A DNA stretch of 64,000 nt from Rhizophagus clarus (lineage: Eukaryota > Glomeromycota > Glomeromycetes > Glomerales > Glomeraceae). The position numbers and the translations under genes are program-made. Numbering within the stretch: the stretch's first letter is position 1; the number at the start of each line of letters is the position of its first letter. The notes below the pieces were generated by a model. It saw nothing but the letters and a program-made list of their open reading frames with translations, searched no databases and had not been told where the DNA came from. Positions 1 to 10,578 of this stretch are shown one piece after another. The stretch covers positions 806,001 to 870,000 of the forward strand of contig BLAL01000050.1 in the NCBI GenBank assembly GCA_015698045.1, in the 5' to 3' direction.

Positions 1-1084
1 GCCGGTTCTGGAGGAGGAGTCGGTTATGTACCTCCCTTCGAAACAAACATAGAAATGGATTCCTGGGAGTACTTGTCACGCTCACACCTACGCCTACGCC
101 TACGTTTACGACAACGTTTACACAATTACGCTCAGTCTCGCTCACGCCTACGTTTACGCAGCACATTCACGCTTATACTCATGAGTTCATACTTTACATT
201 TTTGCGATATATAACTTAATTATAGATCCGCCGAAACGAAAGAAATCCGAGAATCTTTTACCAAAACAGAGCGTTTACTATATCTGATTTTGATGATTAA
301 ACATGGATCTAAGTAAGTAGTGAAATTTCTTACGTCACACAACAACCTACAACGACTTAAGGAAACCTTGAAAAAGATGTTTCTATGTCGAAGGTCTGCC
401 GATTCTGGAGGAGGAATCGGTTATGTACCTTCCTTCGAAACAAACATAGAAATGGATTCCTGGGAGTACTTGTCACGCTCACACCTACGCCTACGCCTAC
501 GTTTACGACAACGTTTACACAATTACGCTCAGTCTCTCACACCTACGCTCACGCCTACGTTTACGCAGCACATTCACGCTTATACTCATGAGTTCATGCT
601 TTACATTTTTGCGATATAACTAAATTATAGATCCGCCGAAACTAAAGAAATCCGAGAATCTTTTACAAAACAGTGCGTTTAGTATATCTGATTTTGATGA
701 TTAAACATGGAACTAAGTAAGTAGTGAAATTTCTTACGTCACACAACAACCTACAACGACTTAAGGAAACCTTGAAAAAGATGTTTCTATGTCGAAGGTC
801 CGCCGATTCTGGAGGAGGAATCGGTTATGTACCTCCCTTCGAAACAAACATAGAAATGGATTCCTGGGAGTACTTGTCACGCTCACACCTTAGCCTACGC
901 CTACGTTTACGACTACGTTTACACAATTACGCTCAGTCTCTCACACCTACGCTCACGCCTATGTTTACGCAGCACATTCACGCTTATACTCATTAGTTCA
1001 TGCTTTACATTTTTGCGATACATAACTAAATTATAGATCCGCCGAAACGAAAGAAATCTGGGAATCTTTTACCAAGCAGTTCAA
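1..1084. repeat. Tandem array of a ~400-bp unit, about 2.7 copies
   Basis: Three successive copies start near 1, 398 and 802 with the same block (GCCGRTTCTGGAGGAGGA), giving periods of about 397 and 404 bp. The copies differ by scattered substitutions and small indels. The first copy starts at the window edge, so the array probably continues to the left. The third copy loses similarity near 1080. Each unit holds a short internal repeat of CCTACG/TTTACG-type hexamers, richer in G+C than the surroundings. Open frames across the array have no good ATG context and follow the repeat, so I do not call genes in it. Confidence 0.9.
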
Positions 1085-2787
1085 GGAAAAGAATATACAT
1101 TTGCAGATAAAACGTCAATCAATGTCTTTCTTCAAAGGTATTTTTATCCACATAAGGTATTACACTCCATGCTCCAGTACAGAAATTTAACATAATAGGT
1201 TGTGACATAAACAAGTATGAAAATTCGATAGTAATCTCTTTAAAAAGTAAAATCAATTATAATGACAAATACATTAACATGTTTTTTAATCTATATTCGA
1301 CATCATCAATCTAAACAATAATAAGACTATTAACAAAATTGAAATTTTGCCAAGTTTGAGCAATATTTTTTCGAATGCGAAAAGTAATTTGGGATCAAAA
1401 TATTGTAGAGAAATATATCTTATAAGATGATGTTGAAATAAATCTTTATTATTGGATAAACTTGCTTCCTTGAATATATACACTTTCTAAAATCGAACGT
1501 GATCCATATTTGAGTTTAATTTCTAATTTTTAAATGAATCAATTAGTTTATCAATATTATTATCTTCACGTTGAATTCAACCCTCTATAAACCACTTATA
1601 CCAATATTTTTGCTTTGTAGTAATTACTTAAAATTTTTGTTTAATAAAAATTTGGACTGCCCCTATATCTTTTTTGTTGTTCTTCCCTTTGATACGTTCA
1701 ATAATAGTGTCTATTAAATTGGAGCTAATAACAGTTTGTTAAGTTTTCTTCTCCCAAAATATAATGCAACTGACGAAGCAGCAGATCAATTTGACGACTC
1801 TTAATTCATCTTGATGATGATCCAAGATTGTATCTATTTTATTATTAAATTTCTCTAGGTCTACTTGCGATTACTTATACAAGCGTCACTATTGGTTTTT
1901 TCTAACGACCGTCCCATGGGACAACCAGTAAATATTTTACATCATCTTCATATAATTACAACAAGAACTTATATATCAGCTAAATGTTATGTATGTAATC
2001 TTTCGTTGTGAATGTCGAAATTCAAGAGCCTTTTATCGACTTGAAATTATTTAACGATTTGTTAGTATGTCGTACAACTTATTGATAATTTATGTAGAAT
2101 GGCTAACTAATGAATTATACAGAGCGATTATTTTCCTTAAAGTGCATAAAATTGAACTTCAAAAAGAAAAAAAAAATTCAATCGAATCTCAAAAAACCAA
2201 GTCTGAACTCTGGAATTTTTAACAAATTTCTTTAGGACCCGATCAAATATTTTACTTTAAACCGCATTTACAAAACAATCAATAATTGTAAATTTTAATT
2301 ATTATTTTTTGCATGTAAATTAAAAAATGATATTTTTTTCTAAAAAAGTCGCAATTCATTTTATGTAAAAGCACTTATTTTTGCATCAGTTATTGAACAA
2401 ATTATGGGATTCAGTACATTGAAGATAAAATCTGCCGATTACAGGATTACAGGATTACAGGCGGAATGTAAATCTTTACCTAAACTTATACCTGCTCTTG
2501 AGAAAAAAAAAACGGGTTTTTATCCTTAAGAAAATCACAATTGCCAATTCTTTTTTAGTAATAACGGACCGTATTTAAAATGAATACGAAAGATTATGTA
2601 TGATAAGTTTTTTCTTTTTTAAAGAAAGAAAGAAAGAATCTCAAAAAAAAAAATTATTTTTTTCGATATGAACAAAATACAATATAAACAAAATATTAAG
2701 TAATATTTAAAAAATAAATTATTTATGTAAAAAAAATTTTTTTTTTTTTATAACTAAAAAAAAAATTTATTTTTAATATTGTTTTTC

Positions 2788-2838
<51 letters not shown>

Positions 2839-2857
2839 TAGAGGTGATAAATTTTTA
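1085..2857. other. Gene-poor AT-rich region
   Basis: No convincing exon was found on either strand. The stretch holds A/T runs and one small triple repeat of GATTACAG at 2437-2460. The 65-codon frame on the minus strand near 1286-1483 has no recognisable features and is not called. Confidence 0.6.
2700..2840. repeat. Low-complexity A/T tracts and (TTTTC)n
   Basis: A run of T tracts, then about four TTTTC units near 2783-2808, then a T tract followed by an A tract. The opposed T and A tracts could fold back on each other. The tract lies directly upstream of the orphan gene at 2861 and may be part of an intron or promoter; the sequence does not decide which. Confidence 0.8.
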
Positions 2858-2860
2858 ATT

Positions 2861-4148
2861 AAAAAATTTACCACCGGAGAATATAAATTTCCTATAAACG
2901 GATTTGTCATCTTGGAGGTAGATGATCTAATCAATGTCAATGAAGCCAAATTCAAATTTATTAAAACGAATGATAATGAAGACAAATATTTTGTTCAATT
3001 AATTGAAGAAACAAAAGATTCTATAAAATTATTTAATGAAATTTCAACTTTACCAGGAGAATTCACTACAACCAAAAGTTTAAATTATTGTATAAATAAA
3101 ATTTCCGTGCAACTTTTAAATCTTTTAAATGCTGGTTTTTTAAATGTTGCACTCCTAAATAATAATGTTGGTTCATCGGTAATTGAAATAATAAAATTTC
3201 GTTTAAATATTTATTTTGGTCGTGAATTATTCTCTAATATTGAGGAAGAAATTTTTACTGGTTATGAATGGATTAAGTTTAATCGTGAACGTAAAAATTA
3301 TATCACATCATTTCAACGTCATGTACCTCAATTTTTGGAAAAATTGCCTACGCTTCAAGGAGAATTTAAATTTCGAATAAAAGAAAAGAAAGGAAAGGAA
3401 ATAACAGATAAAGAAGGTAGTATCTTTATATATTTTAATCAAGGTATAAGACGAAGAATGGCAAAATTAAAATATATTCAAGAAAATTTATGGAAATTAA
3501 GTGAATTACGTGACACTGGAAAACTTGGTAAATTATATATAAATCATTATTAAAATTGTATAAATATATGTATATTAATTATTATTATTTTTTTTTTTTT
3601 TTTTTTTTAATTTTGATTATTAGCGAATTTGGATATAATTTCTGGAACAGAAAAATCAGATTTTAGGTTTACTTTAAGAATTAGATGTGAATCATATGAT
3701 ATGGCTATTAAATCCAAAATCGAAAAAATTGTAAATGAAATACAAATTAAAAGATCTTCTAGACCAAAGGATGGAATGTGGTTTCGAGCTAAAGATTTTG
3801 AGGGAAAACTTGATAATGTTGAAATAAGGCAAACTATTGTAAAAAGAAGATTCATGTAAAATTTTATAAATTAATTTCGATCTTTTTAAACAAAAATCAT
3901 TTTCTAATATTTTTGATATATTATTTATTGTATTTAGAAACGAACATTATCGAATCTCCGTTGATACTGTTAAAGAGGATGCAAAAGGTAAATTATTAGA
4001 TCTTCAAATAATTAATCTCGAAAATCTAAGATGGAGAAGTATGGAAAATGCAAATAAATTGAGTTATGAAGAAATTAGGGATACGATTTATGAGACAGTT
4101 CAATATGCTAGAAGAATATTAAGAGAACAAAAAAAAGTTTACAAATAA
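2861..4148 (+). CDS. Hypothetical protein, 5' end missing or unresolved
   Basis: I do not recognise the family. Three exons join cleanly: up to 3527, 3624-3855 and 3939 (split codon from 3938) to the TAA at 4146-4148. The introns 3528-3623 and 3856-3937 have GTAAAT/TAG and GTAAAA/TAG ends. The frame is open from 2858 but has no ATG until far downstream, so either an upstream exon exists (a possible acceptor AG lies at 2878-2879) or the gene has lost its start. The product is over 310 residues, soluble, rich in Lys, Glu and Ile, with no signal peptide or membrane segment. The second half (FRFTLRIR, KDGMWFRAKDFEG, YRISVDTVKED) alternates beta-like stretches and charged helices, and the C-terminus is a basic helix. 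Base composition and intron style match neighbouring genes. Confidence 0.6.
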
Positions 4149-4370
4149 TGTTTTACAAGTAATACAAAAATTTCATCCAGGCAGATTTATCATTTTAAAT
4201 GACTGAAATTATAATTAAAGGGCTTTTATTTTTAGTTTATAAAAGTAATTATTATAATATGCATTTACCAACAAAATAAAAAAAATAATTATTATTAATA
4301 TAAAATCGATAATTTGTCCATTATATTAAATTTATGAATTATAAATACGTGATATAAATTAATCTCGTAA

Positions 4371-5531
4371 TTATTTTATGAACCAATATTCAGATTGATA
4401 TGGAATTTTCACTATGGCCCCATCGGGATAAAGAGTTCCGCCTATTTAGAATAAGGTTAAAATAAATTTTATAATTAGTAAAATTAAAAATAATAAAATA
4501 AAAAAAAAAAAACTTTATATATTATTACATTTATCATCAGCAGGTTCGACCCCTCCTAGAGTCAACACTCTCAGGACATATGTGATATCAGAAAATCTTC
4601 CTTTACCTTCGTGATGCTAAATTATAAATATAAAGCTCAATTAAAAGAAAAATAATAATAATTGACAAATATTGATGATATGTATACGTACAGTGACTTG
4701 AAGAACTAGCCAAAGGACATTTCCTGGCCCATTAGGTGAAACATTTTGAGCAATGTCTTTTGCCACAACTAAAGAATTGTCCTTTTTAATTATTGACTCC
4801 CACACAACCTTTCCACCATTAATGGCTATAAATAAAAAAAAATAAGAAAATTTGTTATCGCTTATGAATAAATCCTCAAAATAAATAAATTACTTACGCT
4901 CTTGTATGAAATGATGATGAACAACTGGTGTGAAAGGTTGATTTCTTTTATCATTTACAAGATACGCGTCGGGCATTACTGCGCATTAAAAAAAAAAATT
5001 AAAGTCACAAGCTTTGAGCAAGAAGAGATTAAGATGATAAAATTTACCGAGAGTCCAATTATTTGGAATATCTTTATTAACGAAACATTTATATATTTGC
5101 ACTCCAGAAGCGAAAAGTAAGAAATCGAATTCATGACCGTTTGGTATTGAGATATTCACCGGAAGCTTAATATTTGGTTGTTCTATATTATAAAAAAATT
5201 TAGTAAGTTTTTTATATTATTTACTCCATGTGGAGTTGGGATTAACAAGGTTATTCATGGTATTCCCCTCCTAATAAATGGGCAATCCCCAGGAACGTGT
5301 CACTCATTAAAATAACATGTGATTAAACAATCATAAATAATCGCTCCCAAGAAATAAGAAATTAGCTCATGCTAATATTATGTTACCTGTAATAGTTCCA
5401 ATAACGTTTACTATAGGTAAATTGTTATCATATGAAGATGGTAGTGCATTGGAATTCATTACTAAAAAGTTCATTATACAAGATACGGAAATAAAAAAAA
5501 CTAGAACGAATTTCATGTTGGAGTTCATCAT
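4371..5531 (-). CDS. Secreted DUF3455-like protein (217 aa)
   Basis: Six exons on the minus strand: 5387-5531, 5048-5182, 4898-4978, 4692-4825, 4529-4616 and 4371-4441. They sum to 654 nt, or 217 residues plus stop, and all junctions are GT-AG. The N-terminus is a signal peptide (MKFVLVFFISVSC followed by a hydrophobic run), so the protein is probably exported. The mature part matches the DUF3455 pattern known in fungi, where it is sometimes annotated malate dehydrogenase without support. The visible cues are IKLPVNISIPNGHEFDFLLF, a 'GVQIYKC' motif, a GK-V-WES segment, the WLVLQV block, a GGV-P--KCG block and a C-terminal VKIPYQSEYWF. Function is unknown. The start could be either of two tandem ATGs at 5526-5531, or Met6. 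Intron 1 is about 200 nt, roughly twice the others, and holds a repeat copy shared with 37.3 kb. Confidence 0.8.
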
Positions 5532-6363
5532 TGAAAGGTATTATTATTATTTTTTTAATGAAAAAAAAAAAAATATTTTTTTTCGCTTTTACAAAAATTC
5601 ATTCACACTTAATTTATAGAAAAATTTTTTTTAATCATTGACCGTAGAAGTTCTAATAATAAAAAAGATCTCTTCGAGTATCAACCAAAACAACATCTCA
5701 TAATAGCAAATGAACACTATTTTTGGGTTAGCAGGATCTCCGATCAATATATTTTCTCAAAAACGTTTTTTAATTTATAAAGAAATGATTGACCTTTCTT
5801 TTAAAGGTATTATCCAAATTAGTATTCACAATTTGATCTAATTTTGGGATCCATAAATATAGTAATTTAACCCGATTTTCTTTGAATATTCGCACGCACA
5901 AAATTTAGGTATCGTTATAAATAATAATTTTTGGACGGAAATAAAGTAATTTAGAAATCTAAATTTAAAAACTATAGATTGCGAATTGAAGATCCCTTAA
6001 ATCATTTAAACATGGATATTACCAGCTTTTGTTTTGACGGAATTGCCTCACATCACAAGCAAGTGCATTAGTAAATATGTCGCCATTTTTCGTCATCATA
6101 TAATAGTGCATAATTCCATCGACGTCTGTGAGCTATTTATTCATGATTCATGATTGAATATTCGAATACCGATATTCGTCCGGTTTTCGCCCGGTTGCAA
6201 AAACATGAAAATGTCGCAATGCACTTGTTGGAAAGCAATTATGTAAATTTAAATCACTTTACCATTATGTACCTAATTTGTTCAATTATTAAAGTGAAAT
6301 AACGCGATTATATTAAAATAGTCCTTTTTTTAGTATAAATTCTTGGTAGGGTTATTTTAACGG

Positions 6364-6482
6364 GTCTGATTCATTTCACCGACAATTACTTCACCGACAA
6401 TCACTTCGCCGACACACGTTTCGCCGACAGGGTCATTTCACCGGCAAACGTTTCATTTCACCGACAGTCAAATTTCATCGCC
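6364..6482. repeat. Minisatellite of TTCACCGACA-type units
   Basis: About seven degenerate units of 12-16 bp, each containing TTYRCCGRCA, follow one another between 6364 and 6482. The left edge (GTCTGATTCATTTCACCGA, 6364-6382) recurs with one change at 6824-6842 in the same orientation, 460 bp away. Base composition is richer in G+C than the flanks. Such GTCGGTGAAATGA-type arrays look like pieces of a mobile or satellite repeat. Confidence 0.8.
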
Positions 6483-6841
6483 GCCGGTACAAATTAAAAT
6501 TCTTTTTATAATTCATTTTTTTTTCCCTTTTTTACTCATTACAGCTAATATAATAGTTTTTTTTAAAAAAAAAAAATATTTAATATAAGAAGGTATAGGA
6601 AAAAAAAAAACTTAAAAATTAATCTTATGTTCATTATTAATTGGAAGGAACAATTAAATAAATATATATATATATTGAGATTTAATCTGAAAATATAAAT
6701 TAATATTTTATATTTATTCTTATGTATACACTATCTCGTATTATATGGCTGTCTTGTACAGTTGTATAAAGAAAAAAAATTATATTTAATTTTATTGTGA
6801 TATATGTGAGTTAAACGCGATGAGTCTGGTTCATTTCACCG

Positions 6842-6979
6842 AAATATATCGTCCTAGACCACCATCTGGCATCTGCACAGGATGCAGATAACAAAGGAGT
6901 ACCATATCCAACAATAACCTCAAAGTCTTCGGAACCTTCATCGGAGTATCGGACAACAGCTCTCTATTTCAATGCATAA
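6842..6979 (+). other. Possible relic exon (about 45 codons)
   Basis: Directly after the solo CACCGA repeat edge, a frame reads without stop to a TAA at 6977-6979 with protein-like composition (HLASAQDADNKGVPYP, then SSEPSSEYRTTALYF). It has no ATG and no obvious acceptor. It could be a decayed exon captured between repeat copies, or chance. No family recognised. Confidence 0.25.
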
Positions 6980-7959
6980 CTTCAAAATAATTTAACTCTC
7001 GTACTAACGCTAGATTTATTGCATTAATTGTTTCATTATACCGTTGTGCACACTAATTCTGACCAGTATCATCTCTTTTGGAACAGCAGGCAATGTTATG
7101 AATTATAATCTATTATGTTAATAATGATATGGGTATCCTTCCTGGTTCTAATAACAACAATATTAATTATCCTCCTTGCAATATGGCTAACATTGCAACA
7201 TATATATCGAACATTTTTGAATAGATTTATAATGAATCCCACGAAATTTTACTTCCTGTATGTTTTGAACTTTAACATTCGAGTACTTGTATTGGTTAAA
7301 GAGACATGATTTTATTTAATTACTGCAATATTTCGTTATTGTATTTTTAAAATAGAACAAACGCTTCATATAAATTTTTCTAATCGTGTGCTTTATTTTT
7401 TATTAGAAATTATTAGACAACTTCATAATATACATTAGTAAATAATAAATTTTTATCTTAATCCTAATTTTAATAAAGAAAATACACATATTAAGATATT
7501 ATTTTTTCCTTTATATTCTAATTTTTCTAATTTGTACAATAACTTACATACTGTGTTTTGGGAAAAAATATCTGTACATCAAATTTTCGTTACATATAAG
7601 TTATTGGTGAATCATAACGCAGGTCAGAGTCCAATTCTTGTCGGTATTATGCAAACTCCAGGTGTTAGTATATAAAAATATCAGTATATAAAGATTTAAT
7701 TATGTAATAAAGCCAATTGATTTTCAAAATGTGTATGATTTTTATTGTATATGATATAAATTTGTGTATTTTTTTTTTAGCGAAGAATTAATAATAAGCA
7801 ATAGCACATTAATGCAAATTTTTTTACATATCTATGTTTTAACAGTGAGAAGGGGAATGCGTAATTGTAAAAATCACATATGAAGTGATAGAAGTTATAA
7901 AAAATATGTGCAGGATTTCCTGTTCACTTTAACCCACTATTTTATAGATTATTACTGCT

Positions 7960-9187
7960 CTACATGTTATCGAATATTTCTTGTTGAATGTCAAACAAAT
8001 CGATAACTACATTATTCGCAATTGGGTATGGACGGGGACAGCCAATGAAGATGCAATTTGGTGAAATATTCAAAGTGCACATTCCCGCAGCAGCACATCC
8101 ATTGTATTGTTGACCTCTTCTATCAATTGTTCCAAATTCAAGCTAAAAAAAAAAATAAAAATATATAAAATAAACAAATAGAGATCATCTGTCAAAAAAA
8201 AATACACTAATTCTTACCGTTTGAACTGGTAAGTAATTTTCACGTCCATCTCTAGGACTTTTTTTACGACAAAATTTGTAGCACTACCACAAACATAGAA
8301 TAATTATTAGACGAATAAAATAAATAATATGGTACCAAAGAATAATACTGAACCGTTAAACGGCGCAAAGGTGTTCCGTTTTGATTTGTTCTTGAACCCC
8401 ACTTCCATAATTTCAATACAATAACGTCTTCAACACGGTTTGGAGCCAACCAGAATTGGGTGGTCTTATTGATTATACTTTAGAGACTTTGAATATTGGC
8501 GATCTCAACAATGACAGTTGGCCAAGGATTACCCTATAAACCATTATAAATTCAGATTGACCTTTACTATATATATTCAATAAAATAATTCAAGAAACAA
8601 TACCCAAGTATCACACGAATTTGCAGCCAGTTTAGGAAGTTGTTTTGGTGTGAATGAAGCATCTGATTGTTTGCTAGATTCCCAAGATCTACGTCCTGGA
8701 TTAGAAAAACAAGCTGAACACAATTATACCTTCACAAACTAAATACTAAATAGTACATACTTGTTGATCCAGTATTACTAACTCGGTTTTGACGTGATAC
8801 ATTTGAAAAAGCATTTAAAAATTGACTAGTGAATTCACCATGAGCAACCTCATGATCACGATTTGGCAACTCAATTATGACCACAGTTCCATTCTGATAT
8901 TCCCAGTATTTTGATGCGTTCGCACGCTCACATTTTTTTTCGAACTCTTCATAGCTTACATCCTTCACAAAAATCAGAGAGAGTCTAACATATTTTAGCA
9001 TGAACAGTAGGAATCGAATTTATGTAGTGTTATGACCTCACCTTTCCTCGTCAATAATTTTGTAATTTTCATCGTTCCACCATTTTTTCTCTCTTGCATC
9101 GGCTTTGTTGATAATGACTTCTTCCACGTTAGAATTGATAATTTCAATGCACTCTTGAAACGCCAACTCATCCGCATCTTGATAATC
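7960..9187 (-). pseudogene. Uma2-family (restriction-endonuclease-fold) protein, probably broken
   Basis: Exons on the minus strand read as an Uma2/DUF820-type protein, a PD-(D/E)XK-like fold common in bacteria and also present in many Glomeromycotina proteins. Visible cues: VSYEEFEKKCE, WEYQNGTVVIIELPN and HGEF near the domain start; SDASFTPK (the acidic 'PD' position); WPTVIVEIANIQS (the E of the ExE motif); INK (lysine); then FWLAPNRVEDVIVLKLW, and a tail that ends NMstop at 7960-7962. Just after IANIQSL there is an in-frame TAA at 8480-8482 where the family normally continues into the INK motif. The 5' region is also unclear: the frame at 9048-9187 meets a stop upstream, and a different frame continues above it, as expected from a frameshift. 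Splice sites are otherwise intact, so decay is recent or the TAA is an assembly error. Confidence 0.7.
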
Positions 9188-10552
9188 TTGATCAGATAAG
9201 GAAGTCAGTCACTGAGCGAAAACTTTGAGAAGAGACAGTAGTTGGACAAGCACCTGCAAAAGTCTCAAATTCTGTTGGAAACATTTTTAGAATTAAAGTT
9301 AAGAGATAATGGGTATCTACTGTAACTACTGATCTAATTGCGGTTTTATATGTAATTAGTTCCTTATTTGTTTTAAATAACAATTTGTTTTAAATAAGAG
9401 AGAGTTTATTGTGAAACTATTAAGGAAACTCATCGTAAATACGGTCATATAAATACTTCTGCTTATTATGACGTGATCATGATTCACCGAATGACTGATC
9501 TGCACGAAAAGAACTGGAACAAAATCACGAGGATTATCTAGTCATATTTTGCGTTGCAGCCAAGCCACCGTTATTAATTTCGCTGGTGCGTCGCAGTCAG
9601 TTATATTAAAAGTGAAGCGCAAAATATTACTCATTAAATTTGTAATTACGTCTCATTTCAAATAATTTCCATGTAAGCATCATCTAAACAAACGCAAAAT
9701 GTCTTCTATGGGTACAATTTTTTTTAGTAATGGAATTTGAAAGAGCTCACAATAGAAATGAATCAAGATTCTGATTAAAAACGCCTTCATCATCCATTAG
9801 ATCTCTTGTAAATTCGTCAGCTACATCACCTGTGAGATCGCCGATAGGTTTAGCTTCAACTGATCAAACAGCATCCTCAACAAACACTTTTAACGCCACT
9901 ACCATTAATGTGACGTTTAATTATGATGGTGTGGCACAAAATAAGAAAAGGAGTAATCACTTTTTTTAAAAGAAAATAAGAAAATATGTTTTTTATTGCT
10001 AGTACAAGAAATTCATGAAATAGCTACAAAAAAATTTTATATAACTTTTATTTGATACATTTTTTATTCCCTGCTCTTTAACATAAAAAAATGAACCTGA
10101 AAATATTCTTTATAAGAACCACAATAAATCACACGAACTATTCTTCTTGTTCAAAACCTGTATAAATTTAAATATCTTGATAAAGTATCACTATAATTCA
10201 TTGAATCATTAAAAGTGATAAATCATTAAAAAAAACTGTAAATCATTATTTTATTACTTATAATAAAGCCTATTTTAAGCTTTATTTATTTGATCGTAAT
10301 GAATTATATGAAAGAATAAGAAAAGTATAAAACATAAACACGAATGGCTATTATTTGATTAGATTATATGCAATTTTAGTTATAATTATATAAATGACTT
10401 CATAATAAATAATATCAGATTATTACTTTCCTATATAATTATATTTTAATATATATATTTATTTTGAATTAATTTGTATATATAAAATGGAATAAATAAT
10501 AATTATTGTGTCAGTCAGACAAGATCATACCATTATTATAAAGACTATTTGA

Positions 10553-10578
10553 TCGCCAAAATATCCGATATTTGGCGA
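10553..10578. repeat. Near-perfect palindrome
   Basis: The arms TCGCCAAA and TTTGGCGA are exact inverted copies, and the inner bases continue the pairing with a one-base indel. Outer sequences TCAGTCAGACAAG-ATCAT (about 10511) and the inverse of ATGATCCTAATAGACTGA (about 10632-10649) are loosely inverted, so the whole 10.51-10.65 kb stretch may be a small decayed inverted-repeat element. Confidence 0.5.

Larger units (their letters stand above)
5532..7959. other. Gene-poor region with repeat fragments
   Basis: No supported gene. The region contains the TTCACCGACA minisatellite (6364-6482), a solo copy of its edge (6824-6842), a possible relic exon (6842-6979), a (TA)n tract near 6660 and AT-rich filler. 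A 64-codon frame at 7115-7309 encodes a hydrophobic stretch but has no codon pattern or splice context that supports a gene. Confidence 0.55.

Noticed and set aside
320-996. Two similar 90-99-codon frames in the first kilobase
   Set aside because: They repeat with the 400-bp satellite unit, start with GTG and show no independent coding signal.
4545-4557. tRNA B-box-like GGTTCGACCCC
   Set aside because: It lies inside exon 5 of the DUF3455-like gene and no acceptor stem or A-box fits around it.
6056-6235. Inverted CAAGTGCATT words about 170 bp apart
   Set aside because: The shared core is only 10 bp and the flanks do not pair, so it is weak evidence for an element.
9400-9530. Open frames on both strands (one reading THRKYGHINTSAYYDVIM)
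   Set aside because: Both directions are open, there is no start or splice context, and no family is recognised.
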